From NCBI RefSeq assembly GCF_001509475.1, contig NZ_LLZG01000397.1:1-43507 (forward strand): a stretch of DNA of 43,507 bases, given 5' to 3'. Positions 1 to 7,357 of this stretch are shown one piece after another. The stretch is from Streptomyces regalis (GTDB taxonomy: Bacteria > Actinomycetota > Actinomycetes > Streptomycetales > Streptomycetaceae). Each line of letters starts with the position of its first letter. Within the stretch, counting starts at the first letter, position 1. The notes under the pieces are model-generated. The model was not told where the DNA came from. It saw only the letters and a list, made by a program, of their open reading frames with translations, and did no database searches. A program made the translations under genes and the position numbers.

Positions 1-2
1 GG

Positions 3-404
3 GTTCGCGTAGCGCCTTGGGTTGCGTTGTGGGTCGGGGGGGCGCCGGGGGCGTGGGTCGGGATGGTGGGGTTCACGCTGCTCGGGCTGGGGTTGTGTGT
101 GCTGGTGCCGCAGACGTTCGGGGCGGCCGGGCGGCTTGCTTCTGAGAAGTACGGGCCGGGGGCCTCGGATGCGGCCATTGCGCGGCTCAATGTGTTCAAT
201 TACGTGGGGTTTTTGATCGGTTCGCCCTTGGTGGGTGCGCTGGGTGATGCCTGGAACTATCGCGGGGCCATGCTTGTGCCGATGGTGTTGGTGCTGGTGA
301 CGCTTGTGTACGCCCGGTCGTTCGCCGCTCAACCGGACCGATACGGTGACGGGCATGAGCGGCCGCGCACAGCTGATGTGGGACGAGGCAGTAACGGGCT
401 ATGA
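3..404 (+). CDS. MFS transporter, C-terminal part (5' end outside window)
   Basis: The reading frame is open from the window edge and stops at 402-404, so only about 133 C-terminal residues are visible. They contain hydrophobic stretches with the small-residue pattern of the last transmembrane helices of major facilitator proteins: a GMVGFTLLGLGLCVLV segment, a helix ending in GFLIGSPLVGALGDA, and a last helix MLVPMVLVLVTLVYA followed by a charged cytoplasmic tail. The G-x-L-x-D pattern in GALGDAWNYR is typical of MFS loops. The substrate cannot be judged from this part. The tail overlaps the start of the deacetylase gene by about 50 bases, which suggests co-transcription. Confidence 0.75.
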   Translation, partial: VRVAPWVALWVGGAPGAWVGMVGFTLLGLGLCVLVPQTFGAAGRLASEKYGPGASDAAIARLNVFNYVGFLIGSPLVGALGDAWNYRGAMLVPMVLVLVTLVYARSFAAQPDRYGDGHERPRTADVGRGSNGL

Positions 405-1527
405 CTTCGGCCGGGACCATCCGATGGACCCGGTCCGGCTCGCCCTGACCAGGAGACTCGTCGATGCCTTCGGGCTGGACAAGGACGTGGACGTCGTTGC
501 GGCGCAGCCGGCCGGGGAGTCGACGTTGCGCCTGGTCCACAGGCAGGACTACATCGAGGCCGTGAAGGCGGCCTCGGTGGATCCGGGGGCGGCTGATCAG
601 TCGTATGGGATTGGGACGCTGGATGATCCTGCGTTCCTGGGGATGCACGAGGTCTCTGCGCTCATCGCGGGGCAGTCGGTGGGGGCTGCGGAGGCCGTGT
701 GGCGGGGGGAGGCGCTGCATGCGGTGAACTTCGCGGGTGGGCTGCACCATGCGATGCCGGGGGGCGCGTCGGGGTTCTGTATCTACAACGACGCCTCACT
801 GGCCATTGCGCGGCTGCTGGAGCTGGGGGCCGAGCGGGTCGCGTACATCGATGTCGATGTGCATCACGGGGACGGGGTGCAGGCGGCGTTCTGGGAAGAC
901 CCGCGGGTGCTGACGGTTTCGCTGCACGAGCATCCGCGTACGTTGTTCCCGCAGACCGGGTGGCCGGAGGAGACCGGGGCCGGGTCCGCGGAGGGGACGG
1001 CTGTGAATGTGGCGTTGCCGGCCGGGACCGGGGACGCGGGGTGGTTGCGGGCGTTCCATGCCGTGGTGCCGGAGGTGATTGCTGACTTCCGGCCGCAGGT
1101 GTTGGTGACGCAGCATGGGGCCGATACGCACTTCGAGGATCCGCTGGCGCATCTTGCCGTTTCGCTGGATGCGCAGCGGGCTGTGCAGGTGGCTTGTCAT
1201 GATCTGGCGCATGAGTACGCCGATGGGAAGTGGGTCGCCCTGGGTGGGGGCGGGTACGCCGTGGTGGAGGTTGTGCCGCGGTCGTGGACGCATTTGGTGG
1301 GGATTGCTGCGGGGCGGGCGATTGAGCCCGAGGCGGTGATTCCTGAGGGGTGGCGGCAGGAAGTTTTTGCGCGGACTCGGCAGTTGGGGCCGGCGCGGAT
1401 GACTGATGGGCGGTGGCCTGTGTCGTGGGCCGGTTGGGAGGCGGGGTACGACCCTGCGGATCGGCTGGATCAGGCGGTGCTGGCTACTCGTAAGGCGGTG
1501 TTTCCGTTGCGGGGGATGTTGGCGTAG
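355..1527 (+). CDS. acuC: AcuC-type histone deacetylase superfamily protein
   Basis: A 390-residue protein of the class I/II deacetylase fold, the usual AcuC length. It probably hydrolyses acetyl-lysine, for example on acetyl-CoA synthetase, although the substrate is inferred. Visible active-site elements are the paired histidines in GGLHHAMPGG (about 131-132), the zinc and charge-relay segment YIDVDVHHGDGVQ (about 165-177), SLHEHP and a later HGADTHFEDP. The ATG at 355 gives the conserved N-terminus MSGRAQLMWDE; the in-frame upstream ATG at 304 would add unconserved residues inside the transporter gene. The start lies within the end of the MFS gene. A multi-hairpin repeat follows the stop. 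Confidence 0.88.
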   Translation: MSGRAQLMWDEAVTGYDFGRDHPMDPVRLALTRRLVDAFGLDKDVDVVAAQPAGESTLRLVHRQDYIEAVKAASVDPGAADQSYGIGTLDDPAFLGMHEVSALIAGQSVGAAEAVWRGEALHAVNFAGGLHHAMPGGASGFCIYNDASLAIARLLELGAERVAYIDVDVHHGDGVQAAFWEDPRVLTVSLHEHPRTLFPQTGWPEETGAGSAEGTAVNVALPAGTGDAGWLRAFHAVVPEVIADFRPQVLVTQHGADTHFEDPLAHLAVSLDAQRAVQVACHDLAHEYADGKWVALGGGGYAVVEVVPRSWTHLVGIAAGRAIEPEAVIPEGWRQEVFARTRQLGPARMTDGRWPVSWAGWEAGYDPADRLDQAVLATRKAVFPLRGMLA

Positions 1528-1546
1528 GCGGGGTGCGGGCCGGGAG

Positions 1547-1699
1547 TTTTCTCGCCCCCGCCGCCCCTACCCGTCCCATCCTGAAGGGGCTCTGCCCCTT
1601 CGACCCCGGCTCCTGGGGGCCTGCGGCCCCCAGACCCCCGCTTCGGCCCTGAACGGGCCTCGTCCTCAAACGCCGGACGGGCTGAGAGCACGGACCGGC
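1547..1699 (+). repeat. Dispersed multi-hairpin repeat, copy A
   Basis: About 150 bases after acuC, starting TTTTCTCGCCCCCGCCGCCC and ending near CGGACGGGCTGAG and GCACGGACCGGC. Four potential stem-loops follow in series: AAGGGGC/GCCCCTT, CTGGGGGCC/GGCCCCCAG, GGCCC/GGGCC and CGTCC/GGACG. Near-identical copies lie at 8461-8580 and 15779-15915 in the same orientation. Position and structure suggest a 3' processing or terminator role. Short open frames crossing it are not credible genes. Confidence 0.85.
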
Positions 1700-1826
1700 G
1701 TTGCGACGCTCGTCCTTGGACCCGTGCTGCTCAGACGAAGCCCGGGCTCCGGTCTCATTAGCCCAACTGTGCGGTGTTTTCCCGTTCCCACGCCTCCGTG
1801 GCCTCCCGTCCGTCACCATCGCTCTC

Positions 1827-2642
1827 GTGTTGAGTAGCAGAGCCCTTCGCGCCCATCTTCTGGCCGCTCGGCTTGCCGGGAGTGTGGCCACCTCTCGGGA
1901 GGAGAGCCTGAGGAGTTATCGGCTTTTTGCTGCTCGTGATCCTCGTGTGCTCATCGGGCTCGATCCGGAAGGGACTTGGCGGCAGCGGGATTTGATCGAG
2001 TTGATGGCGGAGAAGTGTGGGGTTTCGGCCGATCCAGGGTGTGTCTCCGGCCGGGATGTGATCGATCCAGAGCTGACTTTGACCGCTCTGGATGCCTTCG
2101 CCAACCGGGTCGCTGCTGCCGCCCAGCGCAGCGAGCCTGTGCTGCTCGGTACCGGGCATCCGCATCGGCTGCTCGGTTTCTACGCCGCCTTGGCGGACGC
2201 GTTGTCGGCGGCGGGGTGTGCCGTCCTCACCCCCGCGCATGGTCGCTGTGTCGACATAACGACCCGGTTCGGCCTACGCACGTACAACCTTGACTACGTA
2301 CGAGGAGTCGCGTTGGTGCGGGAAGCCGGCGTTCCGAGCACCGGGCGTGAGACCGGCGCACACACGCATTCGCCGCTCCCGGTTCGTACCGTGCTGGCTG
2401 CCGCGGCGGAGGCCGGCGGGCCGTTGCCGGAGCTGGTGATCGGGGACCACGGTTGGGTCTGCGGGGCAGGTCAGCTGGGGTTTGAGGCCATTGGTCTTGC
2501 CGATACGAATGACCCCGCGCTCTTTGTGGGGGAGGCGGAGGGGGTTGTGTCCGTCGTCGTTCCGGTTGATGACGGTGTGCGGTCTGATTGCTACCGGCCG
2601 CTTACCCGCTACGTACTCAATCGAGCGTGTCTGTCACAGTAG
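1827..2642 (+). CDS. Phosphatase-like protein of unknown specificity
   Basis: A 271-residue soluble protein with no signal peptide or membrane segment. I recognise it as the protein usually found just upstream of bdtA in streptomycetes, where it is commonly annotated simply as phosphatase. I cannot name a domain with certainty. Visible features are GTGHPHRLLGFYAALADAL, a histidine-rich turn, and late VIGDHGWVCGAGQLGFEAIGLADTNDPAL, whose D-H-G and D-T-N-D segments could bind metal. GTG at 1827 is chosen because coding character starts there (MLSSRALRAHLLAARLAG). The in-frame upstream stretch to 1701 is only shadow sequence continuing from the repeat. Substrate unknown. Confidence 0.65.
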   Translation: MLSSRALRAHLLAARLAGSVATSREESLRSYRLFAARDPRVLIGLDPEGTWRQRDLIELMAEKCGVSADPGCVSGRDVIDPELTLTALDAFANRVAAAAQRSEPVLLGTGHPHRLLGFYAALADALSAAGCAVLTPAHGRCVDITTRFGLRTYNLDYVRGVALVREAGVPSTGRETGAHTHSPLPVRTVLAAAAEAGGPLPELVIGDHGWVCGAGQLGFEAIGLADTNDPALFVGEAEGVVSVVVPVDDGVRSDCYRPLTRYVLNRACLSQ

Positions 2643-2696
2643 GCCGTTGATGGGTGCACCTCTTCCCCACTCGCATCACCCGCCCCTACATTGGGG

Positions 2697-2724
2697 AGTG
2701 AGCACGCAGCGACGAAGAGTCACC
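2697..2724. promoter_or_regulatory. Candidate BldD operator upstream of bdtA
   Basis: Half-sites AGTGA (2697-2701) and TCACC (2720-2724) lie in inverted orientation about 50 bases before bdtA; a further TCACC lies at 2676-2680. The recalled BldD target pattern is two inverted AGTGA-type half-sites with variable spacing, and bdtA is named as a BldD target in S. coelicolor. Such half-sites are short, so this is tentative. Confidence 0.4.
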
Positions 2725-2771
2725 GGAAGGGGAAGCCGGTGGCCGTCGAGTGCGGAAGGTTCAGGTGTGTC

Positions 2772-2984
2772 ATGGCTGCAGCTGGCGAGAGGCCTCTGAA
2801 CGAGGTTCAGTTCCTTACCGTGGCGGAAGTCGCCTCGGTGATGCGAGTGTCGAAGATGACCGTGTACCGCCTGGTGCACAGTGGTCATCTGCCCGCGATC
2901 CGGGTCGGGCGGTCGTTCCGTGTCCCGGAGCAAGCGGTTCACGAATACCTCCGCGAGAGTTATGTGGGGGTGGAAACCGCCTGA
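2772..2984 (+). CDS. bdtA: BdtA, excisionase-type helix-turn-helix DNA-binding protein
   Basis: A 70-residue protein that is almost entirely one winged-helix DNA-binding domain of the excisionase (MerR-like) family: LTVAEVASVMRVSKMTVYRLVHSG (helix-turn-helix, about 14-37), then the wing IRVGRSFRVPEQAVHEYL. It is probably a transcription factor rather than a recombination directionality factor, because no integrase lies near it. In S. coelicolor the equivalent is recalled as SCO3328, bdtA, a target of the developmental repressor BldD. ATG at 2772 is preceded by AGGTG and gives the conserved start MAAAGERPLNEVQFL. The in-frame upstream extension to 2691 overlaps the putative operator. Confidence 0.85.
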   Translation: MAAAGERPLNEVQFLTVAEVASVMRVSKMTVYRLVHSGHLPAIRVGRSFRVPEQAVHEYLRESYVGVETA

Positions 2985-3141
2985 CGGCAGTGGGCGAGGG
3001 GGGATCCTCAGGGCTGTTCAGGATTCCCCCGAGTCCCCTCGATTACGACCTCAGCGCTCGGGCGGGTAGGCTAGCCCCTCGTAGGTCGTGTGGGCCCATG
3101 GCGCCCAAACACCGAGTGATGAGAAGTGAGCGAGGGTAGTC

Positions 3142-3240
3142 GTGGGCTCTGTTATCAAGAAGCGGCGCAAGCGGATGGCCAAGAAGAAGCACCGCAAGCT
3201 GCTCAAGCGCACGCGCGTTCAGCGTCGCAACAAGAAGTAA
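3142..3240 (+). CDS. bS22-type small ribosomal protein (AURKAIP1/COX24 domain)
   Basis: A 32-residue, extremely basic peptide starting at GTG 3142 ([16 protein letters not shown]) and ending in RVQRRNKK. It matches the actinobacterial AURKAIP1/COX24-domain family, recalled from mycobacterial ribosome structures as protein bS22 of the 30S subunit. It is too short for most gene finders but is conserved in this position between bdtA and the epimerase-like gene. An AGGG purine stretch precedes the GTG, and a 13-bp terminator hairpin follows within 35 bases, supporting a short transcript. Nearly half of the residues are Lys or Arg, as expected for an rRNA-buried peptide. Confidence 0.9.
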   Translation: MGSVIKKRRKRMAKKKHRKLLKRTRVQRRNKK

Positions 3241-3270
3241 GCGCTGCACGCCGCGAAAGTGGCGTGCTTT

Positions 3271-3302
3271 GTGGCCCCCCACCACATCCGGTGGGGGGCC
3301 AC
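3271..3302 (+). terminator. Strong hairpin terminator after the bS22 gene
   Basis: A perfect 13-bp inverted repeat (GTGGCCCCCCACC and its complement) around a six-base loop ACATCC. There is no T tract, which is normal in Streptomyces. It separates the ribosomal peptide gene from the epimerase-like gene. Confidence 0.85.
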
Positions 3303-3499
3303 ACGCGTATCGGGGTCGTTGCGCGAAGGGTCGAACACTGTGCGTATGACTGGACAGAGGCCTGGGCCGTCCGGTCGTACGCATGGAATTCTCGTCACTT
3401 CATGCATTGGGCGGTCATCACAGCGCAACATCGACCCGCTAAGTTGGCCGCACACGGGGAACTCGGCAGGGTACGAGTGCTGGAAGGAAGGCGCTGATC

Positions 3500-4561
3500 T
3501 TGGGCAAGGTCGTGCTCGTCACCGGAGTGGCCCGTCAACTGGGGGGTCGGTTCGTACGACGGATCCAGCGTGACCCACAGGTGGACCGGGTGGTCGCCGT
3601 GGACGCGGTTCCGCCCGAGCATCATCTGGGCGGTGCCGACTTCATCCAGGCCGACATCCGGCAGCCCACCATCGCGCGGGTGCTGGCCGAGAGCGGCGCC
3701 GACACCGTCGTACACATGGACGTGACCGGAACCGCGCTCGGCAGCGGCAGCCGGACCACGGTCAAGGAGACCAACGTCATCGGGACGATGCAGCTGCTCG
3801 GCGCCTGCCAGAAGTCCCCCAACGTCAAGCGGCTCGTGGTCAAGTCCAGTACGAATGTCTACGGCTCCGCGCCGCGCGATCCGGCCGTGTTCACCGAGAC
3901 CACCCCGCCCAAGTCCCTGCCCAGCGGCGGCTTCGCCAAGGACGCGGTGGAGGTCGAGGGCTATGTGCGGGGCTTCGCGCGGCGGCGGCCGGATGTCGCC
4001 GTGTGTGTGCTGCGGTTCGCCAACATCCTCGGGCCGAGCGCCGACACCCCCCTCGCCTCGTACTTCTCGCTGCCTGTGCTGCCGACCGTCTTCGGGTACG
4101 ACCCGCGGCTGCAGTTCGTGCACGAGGACGACGTGATCGAGGTGCTGCGCATCGGCTCGCACGAGCCGGAGCGGGGCACGCTCAACAGCGGTACCTTCAA
4201 CATCGCCGGCGACGGCGTTCTGCTCCTCTCGCAGTGCTCCCGGCGCCTGGGCCGCCCCACCGTGCCGCTCCTGCTCCCCGCGGTCACCTGGGCGGGCTCC
4301 CTGGTGCGTACGCTGGGCATGTCGGACTTCTCGCCCGAGCAGATCCGGCTGCTCACCCACGGCCGGGTGGTGTCGACGGACCAGATGCGAGAGACGCTGG
4401 GATTCAAGCCGAAGTACACGACGGCGGAGACGTTCGCGGACTTCGCGAAGAGCCGCGGTCCCGGACTCCTGCCGCCGGAGGCCCTTGCGGGGGCCGTCGA
4501 CCGGATCGCCGCGCTGCCCGTACTGGGCGGCGGCCACCCCCCGACTCAGAGCGCCAACTGA
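3500..4561 (+). CDS. NAD-dependent epimerase/dehydratase-like extended SDR protein
   Basis: A 353-residue Rossmann protein. The N-terminal nucleotide motif reads VTGVARQLGGRF (7-18), a loosened form of the TGxxGxxG motif. DIRQ (near 52), VVHMDVTG and a downstream FANILGP segment fit the extended SDR family. The expected catalytic Tyr-x-x-x-Lys is not clear: the region has a lysine in GGFAKDAVEVEG but no tyrosine four residues before it. Start TTG 3500 is supported by GGAAGGAAGG just upstream. It precedes the acyltransferase gene by 14 bases, almost certainly as an operon, which hints at lipid or envelope chemistry, but the substrate is unknown. Confidence 0.8.
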   Translation: MGKVVLVTGVARQLGGRFVRRIQRDPQVDRVVAVDAVPPEHHLGGADFIQADIRQPTIARVLAESGADTVVHMDVTGTALGSGSRTTVKETNVIGTMQLLGACQKSPNVKRLVVKSSTNVYGSAPRDPAVFTETTPPKSLPSGGFAKDAVEVEGYVRGFARRRPDVAVCVLRFANILGPSADTPLASYFSLPVLPTVFGYDPRLQFVHEDDVIEVLRIGSHEPERGTLNSGTFNIAGDGVLLLSQCSRRLGRPTVPLLLPAVTWAGSLVRTLGMSDFSPEQIRLLTHGRVVSTDQMRETLGFKPKYTTAETFADFAKSRGPGLLPPEALAGAVDRIAALPVLGGGHPPTQSAN

Positions 4562-4575
4562 GGAGCGCATCAACG

Positions 4576-5628
4576 ATGGCGGACGCCAAGGTCATTCCGT
4601 TCGACGACGACCGGTCCCGTGGGAGCGCCGTGCAGCGGCCGCAGCGGCGCCGGGCCACGGGGAGCCGGCGCAAGAGTGGTGAATCCGCGCTGGTACGCGA
4701 GGTCCAGCCCCTCCCCGGACGGTCCTTCGCGCAGGATGATGTTCCTGTGACACGTGAGGAACAGCCGCCCCAGAAGCCCCAGCACGACGGTGGCCTGGAG
4801 CGGCGCATCGCGAGCGGCCTGGCCTTCCTGCGCCGCCGCCTCACCGGGGACTACGACGTCGACGACTTCGGGTACGACGAGGAGCTCACCGACCAGGTCC
4901 TGATGTCCCTGCTGCGCCCGGTGTACGAGAACTACTTCCGGGTCGAGGTGAAGGGGGTCGAGAACATCCCCTCCGAGGGTGGCGCGCTGATCGTCGCGAA
5001 CCACTCCGGGACGCTGCCGCTGGACGGCCTGATGATGCAGGTCGCCGTGCACGACCACCACCCGGCGGGCCGGCACCTCCGCCTTCTCGCGGCCGACCTG
5101 GTCTTCATGCTGCCCGTGGTCAACGAACTCGCCCGCAAGCTCGGCCACACCCTGGCCTGTGCCGAGGACGCCGAGCGGCTGCTGGGCCAGGGCGAGCTGG
5201 TCGGTGTGATGCCGGAGGGTTTCAAGGGCATCGGCAAGCCCTTCAGCGAGCGCTACAAGCTCCAGCGCTTCGGCCGCGGCGGCTTCGTCTCCACGGCGCT
5301 GCGCAAGGGCACCCCGATCATCCCGTGTTCGATCGTCGGCGCGGAGGAGATCTACCCGATGATCGGCAACGCCAAGACCCTGGCGCGCCTCCTCGGCTTC
5401 CCGTACTTCCCGCTGACGCCGACCTTCCCGTGGCTGGGCCCGCTGGGCGCGATCCCTCTCCCGACCAAGTGGACGATCCAGTTCGGCGAGCCGATCCCGA
5501 CGGACGGCTATCCGCCGGAGGCCGCCGAGGATCCGATGCTGATGTTCAACCTGACCGACCAGGTGAGGGAGCAGATCCAGCACACGCTGTACAAGTTGTT
5601 GGTGCAGCGACGGTCGGTGTTCTTCTGA
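4576..5628 (+). CDS. Lysophospholipid/1-acylglycerol-3-phosphate acyltransferase family protein
   Basis: A 350-residue protein with a basic, disordered N-terminus of about 70 residues and a PlsC-type acyltransferase domain. Motif I is NHSGTLPLD (142-150, NHx4D with catalytic His143 and Asp150). Motif III is MPEGFKGIGKPF (about 212-223), and a later proline-rich segment GTPIIPCSIVG resembles motif IV. It should transfer an acyl chain from acyl-CoA or acyl-ACP to a glycerol-phosphate-type or related alcohol at the inner membrane. ATG 4576 follows the epimerase-like gene by 14 bases. The last 11 residues plus stop (KLLVQRRSVFF) recur 146 bases downstream with only synonymous changes. Confidence 0.85.
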   Translation: MADAKVIPFDDDRSRGSAVQRPQRRRATGSRRKSGESALVREVQPLPGRSFAQDDVPVTREEQPPQKPQHDGGLERRIASGLAFLRRRLTGDYDVDDFGYDEELTDQVLMSLLRPVYENYFRVEVKGVENIPSEGGALIVANHSGTLPLDGLMMQVAVHDHHPAGRHLRLLAADLVFMLPVVNELARKLGHTLACAEDAERLLGQGELVGVMPEGFKGIGKPFSERYKLQRFGRGGFVSTALRKGTPIIPCSIVGAEEIYPMIGNAKTLARLLGFPYFPLTPTFPWLGPLGAIPLPTKWTIQFGEPIPTDGYPPEAAEDPMLMFNLTDQVREQIQHTLYKLLVQRRSVFF

Positions 5629-5774
5629 CGCCGACTTCAGCGACATCCTGTCGCCGGACGCTTGGAGCCGCCGGACGGAGTCCGGCGCAGCTGTCCGAAG
5701 CCTGCGGAGCAGTGCCAGGGCAGCAGACAGGAGGGGTCAAGTTGCTGGTGCAGCGGCGGTCTGTCTTCTTCTGA
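5593..5774 (+). repeat. Duplicated 3' end of the acyltransferase gene
   Basis: Bases 5593-5628 encode KLLVQRRSVFF-stop. Bases 5739-5774 encode the same 11 residues and stop, with four base differences, all synonymous. Each copy is followed by its own hairpin (5670-5686 and 5797-5830). The stretch between them holds no recognisable gene. The second copy looks like the end of a displaced or recombined allele. Confidence 0.85.
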
Positions 5775-5796
5775 CGGGGGAAGCGTCGGTACGACG

Positions 5797-5830
5797 ACGG
5801 GGGCGCCCCTTGTGTGAGGGGCGCCCCCGT
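5797..5830. terminator. Bidirectional terminator between acyltransferase gene and rsbN
   Basis: A perfect 14-bp stem (ACGGGGGCGCCCCT and its complement) with loop TGTGTG lies between the convergent acyltransferase gene and rsbN, 28 bases from the rsbN stop. It can serve both strands. Confidence 0.88.
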
Positions 5831-5858
5831 GGCCGTACGACTCGCTGTGCTGTGGGCG

Positions 5859-7106
5859 CTAGTTCGCGTCCTCGCCCTCGATGCCCAGGCCTGGGAGCAG
5901 GCCGGGGAGGAGTGGGGGCAGGGTGACGGCGGGCTCGGTGCTCGGGGTTGATGTGGATGGTGAGGTGCCGGTGCTGCCGGTGTCCTTCGGGGGGTCGAGC
6001 AGACCGCCGGTGTTTCCGCCGAGCAGGCCCTCGCTCTCGCTGCCGGAGCTCTCGGCCGAATTGCTGGGGTGGCTGGACCGGTTGCCGTCGGAGGAGCCGC
6101 TGCCCCCGGCGCCGGGGTGGGCCGATCGGTCGGAGCCGGATGTACCGGTGGACGCCGATCCGGAATCGCCCCGCCGCTTGCCGTCGCCGTCCTGCGCCGG
6201 AGTCGGCGGGAGGAGGGACTCCAGCGGGGCGACCTCTTCGTCTATGGCGTCGAACACCGACGACACCTGGTCACTGACGTCCCCGAGCTGGAGGGGAAGC
6301 CGCTCGCGGAGGTGGCCCCAGACTTCGCGGTGGGAGCGCGAGAAGGCGGAGAGGGCCTGGATGGGTCCCAGGGAGCCCGGGTCGCGCTCGTAGGCCTCAC
6401 GGAGCAGGCGGTGCCCCTCCGAGGCGTCGTGGCGCATGCCGGACAGGGCGCGGCGGATCTCGCCGAGCGACTCGTGGTCGAGCCGGCCGCCGCGATCGCG
6501 CTCCATCAGGCGACGGGCCTCGCTCAGCCGGGTGGAGGCCTGGTCGAGATACGTTCGCCCGCGCTCGTCCTCGCCGTCGGCCATGACATTGAGCTTGAAG
6601 TCCTCGATGCCGCGCTTGAGGGGATAGAGGGAGTCACCGGGCAGGGCGTCGGAACTCGCCGCCGCCACTCCACCGAAGGCTCCCGCGGCGACACCGACGC
6701 TGAGCCCGCCCGCGGCCAGGCCTTTGGTCAGCCGCGAACGCGGCCGCAACTTCCCCAGCGGAGACGCCCGGTGGGCGCCCGGTGCCCGATTCGAGCGCTG
6801 CCCGGGTACGGCGGGTTCCGCCTCGCCCCCCGCCGTGCCCTCCTGCAGCATGGCCTCCATCGCGGCGACGAGCTGGGCCCGCTGAACGACCTTGACCTCG
6901 GGGTCGAGTACGGGCTTGGGCAGCTCGTCGAGGCTCGTGGTGACGGCCAACAGGCGCCCTTGCTCGGTCTGTTCCGCAGCAGCCGATGCCGGTGCCGATC
7001 CATCGGGCTGCTCGGCCTGCTCGGCCGCCGAGCCCCGGTCGGTCAGCTCCTCCAGGGCCTGGGCGAAGGCGTTCGCCCGCCGGTGCGCCGATACGTTCGC
7101 GATCAC
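5859..7106 (-). CDS. rsbN: RsbN, membrane anti-sigma factor for BldN
   Basis: A 415-residue protein next to bldN. The N-terminal about 90 residues (AHRRANAFAQALEELTD, then LDPEVKVVQRAQLVAAMEAMLQ) are the presumed cytoplasmic sigma-binding part. One membrane segment follows at about 129-150 (GLAAGGLSVGVAAGAFGGVAAA), then a DUF5667-type extracytoplasmic helical domain starting LPGDSLYPLKRGIEDFKL, and a long Ser/Gly/Thr-rich tail. In S. coelicolor the equivalent (recalled SCO3324) binds and holds BldN. GTG 7106 is preceded by GAGGTG. The longer in-frame start near 7238 would lie inside the promoter at 7237-7265 and is rejected. It is transcribed in the same direction as bldN, 251 bases downstream. 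Confidence 0.9.
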   Translation of the reverse strand: MIANVSAHRRANAFAQALEELTDRGSAAEQAEQPDGSAPASAAAEQTEQGRLLAVTTSLDELPKPVLDPEVKVVQRAQLVAAMEAMLQEGTAGGEAEPAVPGQRSNRAPGAHRASPLGKLRPRSRLTKGLAAGGLSVGVAAGAFGGVAAASSDALPGDSLYPLKRGIEDFKLNVMADGEDERGRTYLDQASTRLSEARRLMERDRGGRLDHESLGEIRRALSGMRHDASEGHRLLREAYERDPGSLGPIQALSAFSRSHREVWGHLRERLPLQLGDVSDQVSSVFDAIDEEVAPLESLLPPTPAQDGDGKRRGDSGSASTGTSGSDRSAHPGAGGSGSSDGNRSSHPSNSAESSGSESEGLLGGNTGGLLDPPKDTGSTGTSPSTSTPSTEPAVTLPPLLPGLLPGLGIEGEDAN

Positions 7107-7236
7107 TGGCGGCACCTCCTCTCGTGATGACGGTCGACTCCCCAGGGGGTCCTGAGGGTTGCACGCACTGACCAAAACCACACGATCGAGTGATCGAAGT
7201 CGGCCAGGGAGTGACCACAGGGAGCCTGCATCCCGC

Positions 7237-7265
7237 ACAACGAGCGGCGCGGCACTTGGGTTACG
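7237..7265 (-). promoter_or_regulatory. BldN-type promoter of rsbN
   Basis: Read on the minus strand: CGTAAC (7265-7260), a 17-base spacer, then CGTTGT (7242-7237). The recalled BldN consensus, from chaplin and rodlin promoters, is CGTAAC, 16-17 bases, CGTTGA. This is eleven of twelve with exact spacing. It gives a leader of about 125 bases before GTG 7106 and implies that BldN drives its own anti-sigma factor. Confidence 0.85.
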
Positions 7266-7357
7266 GACGGCGGATGAACGGACCGCGAAGTCAACAGACT
7301 GTCACCGATGGTGAGTTGAGAGTTGCGGAGAGTGCTGCTCCGGTAGGGGTGACGCGT

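Noticed and set aside
1470..1691. Short minus-strand frame ending in the repeat ([20 protein letters not shown] type)
   Set aside because: It is the translated dispersed repeat and recurs in the other copies, so it is not a gene.
2772..2984. BdtA as a phage excisionase
   Set aside because: The fold is excisionase-like, but there is no integrase, attachment repeat or other phage gene around, and the locus is core.
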